A stretch of 64,000 bases of DNA from an uncultured Clostridia bacterium (lineage in GTDB: Bacteria; Bacillota; Clostridia; TANB77; CAG-508). This document shows, piece after piece, positions 45,254 to 55,700 of this stretch; the first letter of the stretch is position 1; every line of letters begins with the position of its first letter. The notes below the pieces were generated by a model. The model had not been told where the DNA came from, did no database searches, and worked only from the letters and a program-made list of their open reading frames with translations. The stretch lies in the NCBI GenBank assembly GCA_948735595.1, contig CAPXSA010000027.1, positions 9,113 to 73,112 of the forward strand, given 5' to 3'. The position numbers and the translations under genes were made by a program.

Positions 45254-45359
45254 ATTTCCTCCACTTAAGATTCTCACTTCTTCCTGTAATAGTATATTCC
45301 ACTTTTTTCCTTTTTTCAATTCCTTTATTAAAGTTCATTGTGAATTTTTGGACACAAAA

Positions 45360-45410
45360 ATGTCGTACTAGGGACAGATGTCAGACAAACTAACGTCCCC
45401 TGTACGACAT
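45360..45410. repeat. REP-family palindrome (R4)
   Basis: Stem ATGTCGTAC/GTACGACAT encloses TAGGGACAGATGTCAGACAA and ACTAACGTCCCC. The core matches R5 and R6 while the stem differs on both sides. It lies at the 3' end of the FN3 gene and probably helps terminate it. Confidence 0.75.
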
Positions 45411-45415
45411 TTTTA

Positions 45416-47542
45416 TTATTTCTCTTTAAATGTTACTACTTCTGAGTATGGTCCATATGTTTTTACACCATTAATATATTTATATGCTCTAACTCTTGCA
45501 GTATAATCATAATTTTTTCCTGTAATTCCTGAAATCTCTGTACTACTATTATTAGCATACATTGGCACATGACCAATTCCCGGTACTGTTAAATCAATTT
45601 CATATCCTGCTGCACCGCTTACTCTATTCCATTTTAAAGTTACAGTCGTTTTGTTCATAGTTGACTTTAATCCGGTTACTTTGCTAATAGATGTATTGTT
45701 TTCTGTTTTGTTATAGCTTTCTGTTCTAAAGCTTGTTACACTAGAATAATTGCTATAAGCTGTTTCATATTTTCCATTTACATATTGATTTTTATATGCT
45801 CTTACTCTTACCTTATAATTAGTAGAATAGTCCAACATGTTACTGGTTAAAATCATATGGTTTTCTGTCACATAATCTACATGTTTGTATGCTCCACTAT
45901 TTTTAGAAATTTCCACTTCATAACCTGTAGCACCTTCTACTTCCCACCATACTAAATATGCTTCATTTCTGTTTCTAATTTCAGCTGTTAGATGTGTTGG
46001 AGTTGCAGGTTTTACAAGTGTTTCTTTTGAAGTTGTAAATCCTTTAATTGTTGCGCTTTCACTGGTATACTCTTTTCCATTTACCTTTTTATATGCTTCA
46101 ATTTTTACTTTGTAATAAGTATTTGCTTTTAAGTTGCTAAAATTGTAGCTTCTATTTGATGTTGAACCTTTATATTGGTAGCTTCCATTGCCTTGAGCAA
46201 AATAAATATTATATCCATTTGCACCACTTACAGCTGTCCAACTAATTTTAGCACTATTTTTAGTTAAGTTATCTACATAAATAGTTCTAACATTTCCAAC
46301 AGTAATTTTGTCTTCTTGTGTATTAAATCTATAGCTATATGATTCATTACCGTATTGTTTTTTTCCATTTACCCATTTATAGGCAACTATTTTTATTCTA
46401 TAAGAACTGTCATCATCTAAGTTTGATAGAGCAACTGTTCTATTGCTTGTATCTTTAATTGTTTCATATCTTCCACTATTTTTAGATAGTAAGACTTCAT
46501 AGCCATCTGCATTATTTGCTTTTGACCAAGATACTCTAGCTGTTGTAGTACCAATGTCATACACTTCTACTTCATCAATATCTCCAACTGTTATTTTTTC
46601 AGTTTTAGTTGTGAAAGAAGCATAAGTTGATTCATCTCCATATACTTTTTCATTTTTATCCCATTTATAAGCAACTATTTTTACTCTATAATAGCTGTCT
46701 GAAGTCAAGTTAGATAAATACACTCTGTTCCCTGTTTTTGAAGTAATATTTTGATAGCTTCCGTAGTTTTTAGATAATAAAACATCATAGCCATCTGCAT
46801 TATTTACTTCTTTCCATGTTACAGTTGCTGTTGTTTTTTCCACATCATAAACTGTTACATTTGTTACTTTATCTAGTTTTATTGGGTCATTATTCTCATT
46901 GTTATTATCATCTTTATTAAAGTCAATAGTTATATATTGCGCTACTGATTTTTCACCATAACTTACATTATCTGTATTTAAATTTTTACAAGCCCTAACA
47001 CTAAAACCATATGTCATACCATTTGAGAAACCTTGTAGTATTGCATTTGTTGTGGTTACTTCCCCGATATTCATATTGCCAAGTCCCGGAACATCTACGA
47101 ATACTTGATATTTATCTGCATTATTCACTTTTGACCAATTTAACGTGACATAACCATTTGCTTGTGTTACAGTTAAATTTTGTACTTGCTCTAAATTTTT
47201 TGGCAAAGTTGTAGTAAAGTTAATTTCATTTGAAAATGCAATTTCTGTTTTTGTATTATCATAGGCTGCTACTTTTAAACGATAAGTAGTATTTTCTGAA
47301 AAATTAATCAAAGTTGCTTCATTTGAATTTACAGAACCAATTTTAGTTCCATTTACATATACATTATATCCAGCACTATTAGAAACAGAAGACCAAGTAA
47401 GTTTCATTTGGCTACCATTTAAGCTAGCTTTTAAATCACTAATATTTCCTACTAAGCTTACTGCTTGCATTGCTGTACTCATCATTAGTAATAGTAAAAT
47501 TGTTAGAGTCATAATTGATACAATTTGTTTTTTATATCTCAT
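45416..47542 (-). CDS. Secreted protein with seven fibronectin type III domains
   Basis: 708 residues. Signal peptide of about 28 residues, then seven FN3 repeats recognisable by W...NADGYDVLLSKN-like strands and YRVKIVAYKW. Repeats 3 and 4 are closely similar (KNYGSYQNIT/KNSGRYETIK), which suggests recent duplication. No sorting signal or catalytic domain. It may bind carbohydrate or other cells; how it is retained is unclear. Confidence 0.88.
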   Translation of the reverse strand: MRYKKQIVSIMTLTILLLLMMSTAMQAVSLVGNISDLKASLNGSQMKLTWSSVSNSAGYNVYVNGTKIGSVNSNEATLINFSENTTYRLKVAAYDNTKTEIAFSNEINFTTTLPKNLEQVQNLTVTQANGYVTLNWSKVNNADKYQVFVDVPGLGNMNIGEVTTTNAILQGFSNGMTYGFSVRACKNLNTDNVSYGEKSVAQYITIDFNKDDNNNENNDPIKLDKVTNVTVYDVEKTTATVTWKEVNNADGYDVLLSKNYGSYQNITSKTGNRVYLSNLTSDSYYRVKIVAYKWDKNEKVYGDESTYASFTTKTEKITVGDIDEVEVYDIGTTTARVSWSKANNADGYEVLLSKNSGRYETIKDTSNRTVALSNLDDDSSYRIKIVAYKWVNGKKQYGNESYSYRFNTQEDKITVGNVRTIYVDNLTKNSAKISWTAVSGANGYNIYFAQGNGSYQYKGSTSNRSYNFSNLKANTYYKVKIEAYKKVNGKEYTSESATIKGFTTSKETLVKPATPTHLTAEIRNRNEAYLVWWEVEGATGYEVEISKNSGAYKHVDYVTENHMILTSNMLDYSTNYKVRVRAYKNQYVNGKYETAYSNYSSVTSFRTESYNKTENNTSISKVTGLKSTMNKTTVTLKWNRVSGAAGYEIDLTVPGIGHVPMYANNSSTEISGITGKNYDYTARVRAYKYINGVKTYGPYSEVVTFKEK

Positions 47543-47564
47543 AATAACGCCCCTTTCCGCCTAG

Positions 47565-47593
47565 ATTTTATCATGTTTTATGTTTACTGTCAA
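47565..47593 (-). promoter_or_regulatory. Promoter of the FN3 gene
   Basis: TTGACA (complement of 47588-47593), 17 bases, TAAAAT (complement of 47565-47570). Confidence 0.6.
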
Positions 47594-47616
47594 GTTATTG
47601 GTACTAATCTTAAGAT

Positions 47617-47847
47617 TTATTTTGCAATAACATTGTTAACGCTAGTATCTCCCCCCGGAAGAATTGTAATTCCGCCATTTGGTGAAGTAACTGTGTATTG
47701 ATTTTGACTTGCATTTAACATACGTTCTAATTCATCCACCTTATTTTCATAATAATATAAAAGTCCACCTATTCCCACTAAAAAGAGTAATACTAATAAG
47801 CTAATCGTAACAATAAATGTTTTCATACGAACAATTTTGTTTTCCAT
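47617..47847 (-). CDS. Small single-pass membrane protein
   Basis: 76 residues: a membrane segment (TIVSLLVLLFLVGIGGLLYY, approximately 13-32), then a short coiled coil and a Gly-rich end. It is 3 bp downstream of dnaE and probably co-transcribed. No family recognised. Confidence 0.6.
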   Translation of the reverse strand: MENKIVRMKTFIVTISLLVLLFLVGIGGLLYYYENKVDELERMLNASQNQYTVTSPNGGITILPGGDTSVNNVIAK

Positions 47848-47850
47848 GTT

Positions 47851-50800
47851 TTAAACCTCCTTAATTTGAGCCTTTCCTTCTCCCACCAATTCTTCAAATT
47901 GCTTTAAGATTTCTGGTGTCATATAAATTCCCCCTGCTTTATCTACCTTTTCTCCATTGACAATTTGTAACTGAATATTATTTCTATCTCCTTGGAAAAA
48001 GTAAATTGCTCCTTTCAATTTATTTCGCATTTCTTCATCTAATTCTGTAATATCAATTTCAAATACTTTTGCTTTTGTTTCCGTAAAAGGAGTTATTGTT
48101 CTTGCTACAATCTTAGGTTCTTCATCTTCACGTATACTTAATCTTCCTTCTACAATAACAATATTTTCCTCAATTAAACTACTGCTGCAAGCTTGATAAC
48201 AACTATCAAATACAATAAATTCTGTTGGTCCATATAAATCTTCAATGGTAACAAATGCCATAAGTTTATTGTTCTTCGTATACTTTTTCTTCACACTAGT
48301 AATAATTCCTGCATAAGTTACATTTTGTCCATCTTTGAATTCTGTTTGATGTTCTTCATAGGTTTGCTCTCTTTTGAATTCTCCTTGTTCTTCTAGGCTC
48401 ATTTCATTTTCGCTGCTGATTTGTCGTAATTGGAAGGTATTGATATTGGTTTTTGCTTCAATTTGTTCTCTCATATCTTCCAATGGATGTCCTGAAATAT
48501 ATAACCCTAGCATTTCCTTTTCCATAGATAACAAATCTTTTGGTTCATATTCAGGAAGCGTTGTGTAAGTATATTTCATTTCTTCTACTTCTTTGCTACC
48601 ACCTAAATCAAACATAGATACTTGACCTTCAAAACTCTTCTTTCCACTATCTGAAATCATATCTATAATTTTCTCAAAAGATGCAATAAGCGTTTTTCTT
48701 GTTTGCCCTAAATTATCAAAACTTCCTGCTTTGATTAAACTTTCCACACATTTTTTGTTGACACCTAAATCTTTAATCCTTTCACAAAAATCACTAAAGT
48801 CTTTGTAATCCCCATTTCTTTCTCGCTCTGCCACAATGTTATCTACTGCATCAGTTCCTACATTTTTAATACTTCCCATACCAAAACGAATTTGATTTTT
48901 GTCTACTGTAAATTTAGTATCACTTTTATTGATATCTGGTTTTAAAATCTCAATCGCTAGTCTTTTACATTCTTCTACATATCCTGGAATTTTATCTTGA
49001 TTTCCCAAAAAGCTATTTAACATTGCTGCCATAAATTCTGCTGGATAATATGCTTTTAAATATGCTGTTCTGTAAGATACTACTGCATAAGCTGCTGCAT
49101 GAGACTTATTAAAAGCATATTTTGCAAATTCTGCCATTTCATCAAAAATCTTATCTGCTGATTGCTCATCAATACCATTTCTAACACAACCTGGAACAAT
49201 AATATTTCCTTGTTCATCTACTTGTCCATGAATAAAGATTTCTCTTTCTTTTGCCATAACTTCTAGCTTTTTCTTTCCCATAGCTCTTCTTACTAAGTCT
49301 GCTCTACCTAGTGAATATCCTGCTAAATCCCTTACTATTTGCATAACTTGCTCTTGATAAACCATACAACCATAAGTAACTTCTAGGATTGGCTTTAAAG
49401 ATGGATGTGTGTATACTGCATGTTCTGGGTCCTTTTTATTGGCAATATATCTTGGAATTTGGTCCATTGGACCTGGACGATACAAAGATACACCAGCGAT
49501 AATATCTTCTAAGCAGTCTGGTTTTAATTCCTTCATAAAGTTTGTCATACCTTGACTTTCAAATTGGAATATGCCTACAGAATCTCCATTTTGCCACAGT
49601 TTATATACTTTAGGATCATTCATCTTTTCATCAAATTGTACATCAATTCCTTGATTTTTCTTCACTAAATCAATGGTATCTTGAATTACTGTTAAAGTAC
49701 GTAATCCTAAGAAGTCCATTTTCAAAAGTCCTAATTCTTCTAGTGTGGTCATAATATATTGTGTAGAGACAATACCATCTCTAGCATAGAGTGGTACATA
49801 ATTAACTACTGGCTCTCTTGCAATAATCACACCACAAGCATGAGTTGAAGCCTGTCTTGGCATTCCTTCTAATGCCATAGCAATATCTAATAACTTTTTC
49901 ATTGATTCATCTGATTCATATAAATCTTTTAATTCTCTATTTTTCTCCAATGCTTTATCAATGGTAATATGTAATTCATTTGGTATCATCTTTGCTAACT
50001 TATCCGCTTCTGCATATGGCAAATCCAGTACCCTTGCCACATCGCGAATAACCATTCTAGCCGACATAGTTCCAAATGTAATAATCTGAGAAACATGGTC
50101 TTTTCCATATTTTTTCTCTACATATTCAATTACTTTATCTCTTTTTTCATAGCAAAAGTCAACATCAAAATCGGGCATACTAATTCTTTCAGGATTTAAG
50201 AAACGCTCAAAAAGAAGTCCATATCCAATCGGGTCAATATCTGTAATGCCAATAGCATAAGCCACAATAGAACCTGCACCAGACCCACGCCCTGGTCCTA
50301 CTGGTATGTCATGTGTTTTCGCATAATGAATATAGTCCCACACGATTAAGAAGTAATCTACATACCCCATTTTATTAATAACACCCAATTCGAACTTCAT
50401 TCTCTCTTGCATTTCCTCTGTGATGTTATCCCCATAACGTTCCTTCATACCATCCATTGTTAATTTTTCTAAGTAATCATAGTGAGTTTTAAATTCTGCT
50501 GGTACATCATAGTTCGGTAAAATCGTATGTCCAAATTCAAATTCCACATTACACTTTTCTGCAATTTTTACTGTATTCTCAATTGCATCTGGTACATTGC
50601 TAAAAAACTCACTCATTTCTTCTGGTGATTTTACATAGAGTTCATCTGTATCAAACTTCATTCTATCTTCATCTGTCATACGCTTTCCTGTTTGAATACA
50701 GAGTAGTACTTCATGGTTATAGGCATCTTCTCTTTTTAAATAATGGGCATCATTAGTTGCTACTAGTGGAATATCTAGTTCTCTTGAAAGTTGAATTAAT

Positions 50801-51363
50801 TTTTGGTTAGCAAGCACCTGTTCATTAATACCATTATGCTGAATTTCTAGGTAATAATCCTCTCCAAAAATAGACTTATGCCACAAAGCCACTTCTTTTG
50901 CCTTTTCCATATCATTTGCCAAAATTGCTTGATTGACTTCACCTGCTAAACAAGCACTACAACATACTAAACCTTCATGATATTGCTCTAAAGCTTCATG
51001 GTCAATACGTGGCTTATAGTAAAAACCTTCTGTATAACCTAAAGACACTAATTTCGCTAGATTTTTATATCCTTCATTGTTTTTAGCCAATAAAATTAAA
51101 TGGCTATATCTAGCATCTAAATTAGGGTCTTTATCTGTTCTAGAACGTGGTGCTACATAAACTTCGCAACCAATAATAGGCTTTACTCCATTTGCTTTAC
51201 ACGCTTTATAAAAATCAATAGCGCCAAACATAGCACCATGGTCTGTAATCGCCATAGCATCCATTCCTAATTCTTTTGCTCTCACTGGTAAGTCTTTTAT
51301 TCTATTTGCTCCATCTAGTAAGCTAAACTCACTATGGATGTGCAAGTGTACAAAATTTGCCAT
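47851..51363 (-). CDS. dnaE: DNA polymerase III alpha subunit, DnaE type
   Basis: Replicative C-family polymerase. N-terminal PHP domain (HLHIHSEFSLLDGANRI), palm with PDFDVDFCYEKRDKVIEY acidic motif, GPGRGSGAGSIVAYAIGITD, and a C-terminal OB-fold (VTYAGIITSVKKKYTKNNKL). 1170 residues, DnaE1/3-like; low-GC Gram-positives also have PolC, which is not in this window. Confidence 0.96.
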   Translation of the reverse strand: MANFVHLHIHSEFSLLDGANRIKDLPVRAKELGMDAMAITDHGAMFGAIDFYKACKANGVKPIIGCEVYVAPRSRTDKDPNLDARYSHLILLAKNNEGYKNLAKLVSLGYTEGFYYKPRIDHEALEQYHEGLVCCSACLAGEVNQAILANDMEKAKEVALWHKSIFGEDYYLEIQHNGINEQVLANQKLIQLSRELDIPLVATNDAHYLKREDAYNHEVLLCIQTGKRMTDEDRMKFDTDELYVKSPEEMSEFFSNVPDAIENTVKIAEKCNVEFEFGHTILPNYDVPAEFKTHYDYLEKLTMDGMKERYGDNITEEMQERMKFELGVINKMGYVDYFLIVWDYIHYAKTHDIPVGPGRGSGAGSIVAYAIGITDIDPIGYGLLFERFLNPERISMPDFDVDFCYEKRDKVIEYVEKKYGKDHVSQIITFGTMSARMVIRDVARVLDLPYAEADKLAKMIPNELHITIDKALEKNRELKDLYESDESMKKLLDIAMALEGMPRQASTHACGVIIAREPVVNYVPLYARDGIVSTQYIMTTLEELGLLKMDFLGLRTLTVIQDTIDLVKKNQGIDVQFDEKMNDPKVYKLWQNGDSVGIFQFESQGMTNFMKELKPDCLEDIIAGVSLYRPGPMDQIPRYIANKKDPEHAVYTHPSLKPILEVTYGCMVYQEQVMQIVRDLAGYSLGRADLVRRAMGKKKLEVMAKEREIFIHGQVDEQGNIIVPGCVRNGIDEQSADKIFDEMAEFAKYAFNKSHAAAYAVVSYRTAYLKAYYPAEFMAAMLNSFLGNQDKIPGYVEECKRLAIEILKPDINKSDTKFTVDKNQIRFGMGSIKNVGTDAVDNIVAERERNGDYKDFSDFCERIKDLGVNKKCVESLIKAGSFDNLGQTRKTLIASFEKIIDMISDSGKKSFEGQVSMFDLGGSKEVEEMKYTYTTLPEYEPKDLLSMEKEMLGLYISGHPLEDMREQIEAKTNINTFQLRQISSENEMSLEEQGEFKREQTYEEHQTEFKDGQNVTYAGIITSVKKKYTKNNKLMAFVTIEDLYGPTEFIVFDSCYQACSSSLIEENIVIVEGRLSIREDEEPKIVARTITPFTETKAKVFEIDITELDEEMRNKLKGAIYFFQGDRNNIQLQIVNGEKVDKAGGIYMTPEILKQFEELVGEGKAQIKEV

Positions 51364-51379
51364 TTCTTTTTTCTCCTTT

Positions 51380-51429
51380 TGTCAGTTTGGGGACGTTAGT
51401 TTAACTGACATATGTCCCTAAACTGACAT
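51380..51429. repeat. REP-family palindrome next to the RAYT (R5)
   Basis: TGTCAGTTTGGGGACGTTAG and its near-complement TATGTCCCTAAACTGACA, with AGTTTAACTGACA in the loop. It lies 15 bp past the RAYT stop, the typical position of a REP beside its transposase. Confidence 0.8.
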
Positions 51430-51444
51430 TTTAAGTTTCTTTTC

Positions 51445-52233
51445 CTATTTATCTTCTACTTCTTTTTTCATTGCTCTATAAATTGTTCTTTCATTCATTC
51501 CTAAAATTCTTGCTAATTGTTTTCTTTCTATTCCTTCTAACCTTGCTATTTGTGCAATTAACTTGTCTCTTTTATCCACTTTTTCGTTTTGAATAGAAAC
51601 TATATTTTCAATATTGAGCAATTGCTTTATCTTTTTAATTGCTTGTTCATCAGACAACTTCACATTTTCAAATTCAAAATCATCCTTTTCATAACCTTTT
51701 ACTTTCCCATATTCTATATGAAAGATTTCAAAATTCCTTTTACTCATTTCAGCCATTTTCAATACTTTCTCGGTCTCAATTAGTCGAGAAAATTGGCTAT
51801 ATTCGTGATAACTACTCCAATAGTATTTTGAATATTGGCAAATTCCTGACTTTTCTGGATTGAAATGTATATATCGAATAATATTCAGTAAATATGGCAG
51901 ATTTTCCACATACTTACTTTTAAATCTATTATAAAACACATGTCCTATCCTATTATACTTCTTATTAAAATACAAAGCATAACTAATGGCCAATGACTGA
52001 ATAACCTTGGATAGCTTATCTTCTTTATCCATTATCACTAAGTGAACATGATTATGCATTAGTACGTAAGCATATAAGTCATAATAATATTTTTCCTTCG
52101 TTTCTTTTATACATTTTAAAAATTTTCTTCTATCAGTATTATCATAAAATATTTCCTGTTGATTGATACCACGAAGAATAACATGATAAACTCCTGTATA
52201 AGATTTTTGATTTTCTCTACAACTTCGGGGCAT
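51445..52233 (-). CDS. REP-associated tyrosine transposase (RAYT, Y1 family)
   Basis: A 262-residue single-strand endonuclease of the HUH type. The HUH motif is MHNHVHLVI (His 60-64 region) and the catalytic Tyr lies in ISYALYFNKKYNRIGHVFYN. A C-terminal helix-turn-helix follows (RLEGIERKQLARILGMNE, TIYRAMKKE). It is intact. The adjacent R5 repeat and further copies at 335, 11346, 26169, 45360 and 52704 are its probable substrates. Confidence 0.9.
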   Translation of the reverse strand: MPRSCRENQKSYTGVYHVILRGINQQEIFYDNTDRRKFLKCIKETKEKYYYDLYAYVLMHNHVHLVIMDKEDKLSKVIQSLAISYALYFNKKYNRIGHVFYNRFKSKYVENLPYLLNIIRYIHFNPEKSGICQYSKYYWSSYHEYSQFSRLIETEKVLKMAEMSKRNFEIFHIEYGKVKGYEKDDFEFENVKLSDEQAIKKIKQLLNIENIVSIQNEKVDKRDKLIAQIARLEGIERKQLARILGMNERTIYRAMKKEVEDK

Positions 52234-52345
52234 AGTATTCCTACCTTTTCTTTCAATATTTGCCCCCTATTGATTTTTTATTACTATATCATTTTTTCTA
52301 CTATATTTCCATATAAAAACTAATTTTATTACTTTTAACAGCCTC

Positions 52346-52585
52346 TTAGCCCTTCATTTTAATTAATGTTTCTATTGGTTCACTTTGTCTTTGTGGAATT
52401 CTTAAAATCTCAAATTTTGAAATCTTATCTCCAAACCTAATCTCCACAATATCACCTATCTTAACCTCATAACTTGGTTTAACTATTTTTCCATTAACAG
52501 AAATTCTACCGCCATCTGCAGCTTCATTTGCAACAGTCCTTCTCTTAATGACTGTTGACATTTTTAAAAATTTATCTATTCTCAT
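52346..52585 (-). CDS. rqcP: S4-domain RNA-binding protein RqcP
   Basis: A 79-residue S4 protein (MRIDKFLKMSTVIKRRTVAN, GGRISVNGKIVKPSYEVKIG). RqcP works with RqcH in poly-alanine tailing on stalled 50S subunits. The family (YabO/Hsp15-like) and length fit. Confidence 0.88.
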   Translation of the reverse strand: MRIDKFLKMSTVIKRRTVANEAADGGRISVNGKIVKPSYEVKIGDIVEIRFGDKISKFEILRIPQRQSEPIETLIKMKG

Positions 52586-52703
52586 CTTTTTTCACTTCCA
52601 TTCTCTATTAGAGTTTTATAACTCTTCTACACTACTTTTCTTGCTTAGTATCTCTAATTCATTATTAGCCATTTCTATTCCTTATTTCAATATTTTCTGA
52701 AAA

Positions 52704-52754
52704 GTGTCAGTTAAGGGACAGATGTCAGTTAAACTAACGTCCCCAAACTGACAC
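52704..52754. repeat. REP-family palindrome (R6)
   Basis: GTGTCAGTT...AAACTGACAC stem around AAGGGACAGATGTCAGTT and AAACTAACGTCCCC. It covers the end of addA, supplying its last codons and stop. Confidence 0.8.
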
Positions 52755-55700
52755 ATTGCCACTCACAATTTGCTAAACAAATCTTTGCGCTTGTAACTTT
52801 CTTTCCCAATGCTTGTTCTAATGCTTTTCGATAAATGTCAATTTGTATTTGATACTTATCTGCTACTTGTTTTTCTTTTCCTTTTGGCACATAGTCTGTT
52901 TTGAAATCTACTAAATGCACTTGTTCTTGCTCATCTATATAGTATAAATCGATCATCCCTTGTACTAAAATATTTTTTTCAGAGCCTGCTTCCTTTGCTT
53001 CTTTAAAAATTTCCTTAGCTGGTAGATTGATATAAAATGGTTGCTCTTTGTATATTTGTTTTGCTTTTTTTAGTTTTTGGAATAGTTCTGATTTTGTATA
53101 ACTATATACTAAATTAGCATCTATCGCTTCTGCTTCTATTGATGTAATGATTTCTTTTTGTACTAATTCTTGAACTAAATTTTGAATATCTTGTAATTCA
53201 TATTCTTTTCTTTCATCTAATTTTTGAATACATAAGTGGACTAAAGTTCCTTTTTGTGCAGGGGTTAGTTTAGTTACTTCCTCACTTCCTAATGCTTTTA
53301 CTTGTATGTACTGCAATTGATTTAATGTCTGCATTTCTTCTAAATTTTCAGTTTTTTCTTTTGTACTACTTCCATCTTCTTCCCAATTTGCTTGGCTTTC
53401 TAAAGAAGGAAGCTGATTTACTTGTTCTTGTTTTAACTTAGTTACAGAAGTTTTGGTTGGAAGTTTTGTATCTACTTCATAAGCATATTTCCATTCCAAG
53501 CTTTGTTTTAATTTAGAAAGTTCGGTGTCTTTTTGCTTTTCTACTTCTTCTTGAATTACCTTTGTAATTTCTATTTCTTCTTTCTCTTGTGTCACTTGCA
53601 ATTCCTTGATTAAATCTTGTTTTGCAAAAGTTTGTAAAGTTATGATATCACTTAATTCTAATTGTTTTCCTTTTAAAGATATCGTTTTTCCTTGATAAAA
53701 TAGATATACATATTCTAACCAATCTAAATAGGAACTACATTTTTTCATCAGCTTATAATCTATCTTAAACGCTTCATCCTCATACATAGCTAAGTTTTTT
53801 TCTTTTTCTTGCAAAGCTTTTTGAAAATCCTTGCTTCTTCCTGTGATAATTAGTTTTTCTTTTGCTCTTGTTAAAGCAACATACAAAATTCTTTCTTCTT
53901 CTGAAAGGGTTTCTTGTTTTATTTTTAGGCTAATTGCTTTTTTTGCAGTAGTTGTATATTTTAGCTTTTTAGCAGTATCAATTAAAGTTGGTCCTAGTCC
54001 TAAATCTTGATGCATTAAAATAACTTCATTTAAATCTCTTAAATTAAATTTCTTATGTGTATGGCTTAGAAATACCACTGGAAATTCTAACCCTTTACTT
54101 TTGTGTATACTCATAATACGAACAACATTAGCACTTTCTCCAATTAATTTCGCTGAACTCAAGTCTCCATTTTGTTTTTTTAGCTTTTCAATAAATTGGA
54201 TAAAATGAAATAATCCTTTAAAACTTGCTGTTTCATATTGTTTTGCTTTCTCAAACAAAGTCTTTAAATTAGCTTGTCTCATTTCTCCATTTGGTAATAG
54301 TCCTACATACTGGTAATATCCGGTATCTAAATAGATTTGCCAAATTAGTTCATCTAAAGGCAAATATTCTGATTGTGCTCTCCATTTTTCTAATTTTTCT
54401 AAAATTGCTTCTATCTTGCTTTTTAGTGGTTCTTCACAAGATATTCTTGTTTTGATAAGGGCTTCATAAAAATTACAATTCCTATCTGTTAATCGAATCG
54501 TGATTAATTCATTATCTGTCATTTGCCCAATACTAGACCTTAACACTACTACGAGTGGAATATCTTGCATTGGATTGTTAATTAATTTTAAAATGGATAA
54601 AATGGTTTCAATTTCTACACTTTCTAAATAGGAAGTAGAACTATCACTAAATACTGGTAAGTCATAATCTGATAATTCTTTTTCATAAATAGGTGCTAAA
54701 GTGCTTGTTGCTCTTAATAAAATGACAATATCTTTGGGTTCAATTTGTCTATATCCTTTTTTTCTGTCATATACTTGATAATCACTTTGTAGCAAGCCTT
54801 TAATACGTTTTGCTACAAATCTTGCTTCTAATACATCATCTTCTATTCTATCAGTATTTTCTTCTTCCTCTTCTTCACCAATGATAGCAGTAATAGTGTC
54901 ATCTTCTTTCATATCAATGACATTTAATTCTGTTATTCCTGCATAAGAAGTTTCTTCTTCTGGTTCTGGATAATTTGCTCCATAGTTTAAATATTCATTC
55001 TCGTTATAGGTAATGTCTCCTAGTTTTTCACTCATAATGGCTTCAAATACCAAATTTGTAATGTCTAAAATATTATTCCTACTTCTAAAGTTACGGAATA
55101 ATTGAATTTTCAAATCATCCTTTTCTTGCTTGTCTTCTTTTGTTTGATAGCTTGCATATTTTTGCAGAAACAATTCTGGTCTTGCTTGCCTAAATTTATA
55201 AATACTTTGTTTGACATCTCCTACCATAAAGATGTTATTTCCTTTAGAAATACTGGTTAAAATAGCCTCTTGTACCAAGTTGCTATCTTGATACTCGTCA
55301 ATGGCTATTTCTTCAAATCTTTCTTCATATTTTTTGCTGACTTGTGTTTTGTTCCCTTCCTCATCTAGTAACAATTTTAATGCTAAATGCTCAATATCAT
55401 TAAAATCTATACAGTTCTTTTCCCTCTTCTTCTCTTTGAAATTTTCACTAAATTCTAAAATGAGCTTTGCTAACTTCTGCAAAATAGGGTAAAGAGTTGC
55501 AAAGTCCTCTACAATTTCCTCTGAAGTATTTTGAATTAATTTTGATACCTTTTCCTTGATGTCTTTTTTCACTCTATCTCTAATTCCTTTTGCTTCTTCT
55601 TTGATGTCTAAAGTCACCTTTTTGTCTACTGGCCATTTTCCAAAACTAATCTGGTGGACTTTTTGGTATACTTCATTCCACGAACTTTTTGCTTCTATCA

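Noticed and set aside
47851..51363. Replication origin near dnaE
   Set aside because: No dnaA gene or DnaA-box clusters seen; dnaE is often far from oriC.
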